Source of the DNA: an uncultured Pirellula sp.
GTDB taxonomy: Bacteria > Planctomycetota > Planctomycetia > Pirellulales > Pirellulaceae
NCBI GenBank assembly: GCA_903837255.1
Contig: CAILTZ010000771.1
Coordinates: 1 to 7,598, forward strand
DNA length: 7,598 bases
Reading direction: 5' to 3'
In this document: in pieces, positions 6,095 through 7,598 of the stretch
Layout of the letters: each line of letters opens with the position of its first letter
Numbering within the stretch: position 1 is the stretch's first letter
Notes under the pieces: model-generated
The model's input: the letters and a program-made list of their open reading frames with translations, nothing else
Told to the model about the DNA's origin: nothing
Database searches by the model: none
Translations under genes and position numbers: made by a program

Positions 6095-7135
6095 TTAGAT
6101 TTCATACAAGCGTCGCAGCGCGTTGAACTCCTGCACAAACGTCTGGGCTGCTGCGAGCATCCCTTCCATCGGTGCCGGTGCCGGAGCAGCTTGGCGGGTA
6201 TAAGTCCCCATGAAGGAGCCGAGGTCCTCGGAGGACTGGCTCGAGGTTGGCAAAGCCGACTGCTGCTCAATGAGCCAAGAGTCGATCGAGAAAGCATCGA
6301 CCCCCAAGCTCAGCAATCGAATCGCATCTTCCAAAGTTTTTATAGGGCTGCATACCAGAAGAGCGATTTCGGAAACCCCTGACTTATCGATCGCCCCGAG
6401 CGCTTGCTCGATGACATAATCGATCGGTTGCAATGTCCAAGACTTCGGAGGCCTGAGCCCCGCGACGACTTGTGCAAGAACATTCACGTAATCGACACCG
6501 CAGTCGATCAAGAATCGCACATCATCGTAGACACTTCCGGCTGGAATCGTTCCCCCGACAATGACCGTCGATTGGTCGCTTGAGTTTCGCAGCAGCTCGA
6601 TCCGCTTGCTCATCTTTTCGACATCCGTTAAGTCCGAGGGGAGGGTCGCAATCCACCGGTCGGGCTGGTAGCTCGTTGTAGGAAGTGGTTGCTTTGCATG
6701 GAGGCCCGAAGGGATGAACTGCAGTTCGATCTGCTCGGCGTGCATAAGATCTCCGAGCGGGATCGGCTCATCGACGAAGATCGGATGGATCGAGACACCG
6801 TCATCGAGCGAGCGATTGGCCCCAGACCCGAGCCTCAATGAACTCCGCTCCGAGGAGCCTTGATCCCCGGCGAGGATTTCCGGTTCGAGGATCGAGATCC
6901 CGCAAATTCGTCGGAGCTTGTCGAGGGTCGGGAGCAATGGGGTCGGGTCGGGGATGTCCAGCGCCAGCCGCGAGAAGATCGGGCAGGGCCAATGGATGCT
7001 CTGCTTAGAGATTCTGCAGGGGAGTTTGCAACCTAGTTCGCGAAGAGCCCAAAGACCGGGAGACTCGTCGATGCGTTCGGCCAGAGGTCGTGCTCGGTTC
7101 AACGTGTTGCCCTGAGGCTTATTTTTTTTCGTCAT
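6095..7135 (-). CDS. Divergent glutamate-synthase-like FMN-domain (TIM-barrel) protein
   Basis: Predicted 346-residue cytoplasmic protein resembling the FMN-binding barrel of glutamate synthase (GltB central domain, GlxD-like), but strongly diverged. Residues 134-152 (IELQFIPSGLHAKQPLP) sit where the family has the glycine-rich motif KPGEGGQLPG; 191-220 (VIVGGTIPAG, CGVDYVNVL) match the inner barrel strands; 268-289 (LEDAIRLLSLGVDAFSIDSW) match the final flavin-site strand and helix. The family's SAMSFGALS segment, GHDGGTGAS motif and CxxxxxC iron-sulfur motif (as in CHLNTCP) are not visible. Cys36, Cys40 and Cys51 cluster near the N-terminus in a different place. It is shorter than typical stand-alone members (over 400 residues). 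An Ala-Pro linker (AAPAPAP, 316-322) leads to a helical tail. The start ATG 7135 overlaps the preceding stop as ATGA, so it is translationally coupled to the GXGXG gene. The assignment rests partly on that neighbour; loss of redox catalysis is inferred. Confidence 0.6.
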   Translation of the reverse strand: MTKKNKPQGNTLNRARPLAERIDESPGLWALRELGCKLPCRISKQSIHWPCPIFSRLALDIPDPTPLLPTLDKLRRICGISILEPEILAGDQGSSERSSLRLGSGANRSLDDGVSIHPIFVDEPIPLGDLMHAEQIELQFIPSGLHAKQPLPTTSYQPDRWIATLPSDLTDVEKMSKRIELLRNSSDQSTVIVGGTIPAGSVYDDVRFLIDCGVDYVNVLAQVVAGLRPPKSWTLQPIDYVIEQALGAIDKSGVSEIALLVCSPIKTLEDAIRLLSLGVDAFSIDSWLIEQQSALPTSSQSSEDLGSFMGTYTRQAAPAPAPMEGMLAAAQTFVQEFNALRRLYEI

Positions 7136-7598
7136 GGTTCATTTGGGGAACGAAAGACTCGGAATTCCTTAAGCGCCGAGGCTTTGATCCCAGCCTTCAT
7201 CAGCAGCAGGCTGAGTTTGAGCCGGTCGGGTTCCCGCAGTCGGCATTCCTCGATGTCCGGGGCCACGCTATCGGCTTGGCCTCGGATATAGATCCGACCG
7301 CCGATGAGCTGATGACCGAGCTCTGGTCCGGCATCTCCTCCGATCACCAGATTTCCAGATCTCATCCGAAAACCGGCTTGGGCTCCGACGTTTCCCCGGA
7401 CCAAAACCGCTGCGCCGCGAAGCGACGCGCCGGATTGATCTAGAGAATCTCCTAGGACCACCGAGAGCCCACCTTGAGCCATGGATGCAAACCCATTGCC
7501 AGCCGAGCCCATGACTAGCAGCGTTCCGGAAATTTGGGAATGGCCAAAGTAGTCGCCGACGTTCCCTTGCACCACGCACTCGCAATTGCTGGTTGCTG
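7132..7598 (-). CDS. GXGXG beta-helix protein (glutamate synthase domain 3 / GlxC-like), N-terminus beyond window
   Basis: C-terminal 155 or so residues of a right-handed beta-helix protein of the GXGXG family, the fold of glutamate synthase alpha-subunit domain 3, GlxC/MgsB and FwdC/FhcC. Repeated turns are visible: VVQGNVGDYFGH, VMGSAGNGF, VVLGDSLDQSGASLRG, VRGNVGAQAGFRMRSG, VIGGDAGPELGHQLIGG and IYIRG. After the helix, DSVAPDIEECRLREPDRLKL and a short helical tail resemble the end of GlxC-type proteins more than FwdC, although the repeats alone would fit either. The frame runs past the right edge; the GTG at 7575 lies inside a repeat and is not the start (ATSNCECV precedes it). Its TGA overlaps the ATG of the barrel protein. 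In N-methylglutamate synthase and related split systems the order is amidotransferase, GXGXG, FMN domain, so a class II amidotransferase gene may lie just beyond 7598; that is prediction only. Confidence 0.75.
   Translation of the reverse strand, partial: ATSNCECVVQGNVGDYFGHSQISGTLLVMGSAGNGFASMAQGGLSVVLGDSLDQSGASLRGAAVLVRGNVGAQAGFRMRSGNLVIGGDAGPELGHQLIGGRIYIRGQADSVAPDIEECRLREPDRLKLSLLLMKAGIKASALKEFRVFRSPNEP

Noticed and set aside
7132..7598. FwdC/FhcC (formylmethanofuran C1-transfer) identity for the GXGXG protein
   Set aside because: The repeats alone would allow it, but the tail after the beta-helix and the coupled glutamate-synthase-like barrel gene point to a GlxC / GltB domain 3 relative. 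I keep it only as an alternative.

Overview
The window looks like chromosomal DNA of a planctomycete, most likely Pirellulales-like. The main reason is a three-gene minus-strand block with an architecture I know best from that phylum: a GAF-HlyD adaptor, a second HlyD adaptor, and a PqqD-like/M50 protease/HlyD fusion. The sequence is moderately GC-rich and densely coding. No stretch over 300 bases lacks a gene, and I see no RNA genes, CRISPR arrays or transposases. The taxonomic call rests on recall of protein families, not on a search.

Layout. Positions 1-1881 (minus) hold the first 627 residues of a membrane site-2-type metalloprotease fused to an HlyD-like domain; it runs off the left edge. 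Positions 1935-3140 (minus) hold a membrane-anchored HlyD adaptor. Positions 3212-4648 (minus), with recognisable coding sequence continuing to about 4756-4762, hold a GAF-TM-HlyD protein whose N-terminus is missing. Transcription would run GAF-HlyD, HlyD, M50, with short gaps (71 and 53 bases) and no visible terminators, so they form one probable operon. At about 4757-4765 the minus-strand block meets, head to head, a plus-strand dipeptidyl-peptidase-IV-like gene (4789-6078) that has also lost its 5' half. After a 16-base convergent gap there are two translationally coupled minus-strand genes: a highly divergent glutamate-synthase-like TIM-barrel protein (6095-7135) and, upstream of it, a GXGXG beta-helix protein like glutamate synthase domain 3 / GlxC (7132 to the right edge).

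How the genes may work together. The three-gene block reads as an envelope machine. The PqqD-like domain could bind a peptide or leader, the M50 core could cut within the membrane, and the HlyD parts of all three proteins could build a periplasmic conduit. The GAF domain would add cytoplasmic sensing. No ATPase, RND pump or outer-membrane channel is visible here. The right-hand pair resembles two of the three pieces of a split glutamate-synthase-like enzyme, but the barrel protein lacks the usual flavin and iron-sulfur signatures.

The most important structural oddity is the junction near 4760. Two unrelated genes are both beheaded at the same point with no intergenic DNA, and a 10-bp inverted repeat spans the spot. 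This is either a real inversion/deletion breakpoint or a chimeric join in the assembly. Gene neighbourhood should not be inferred across it until this is resolved.
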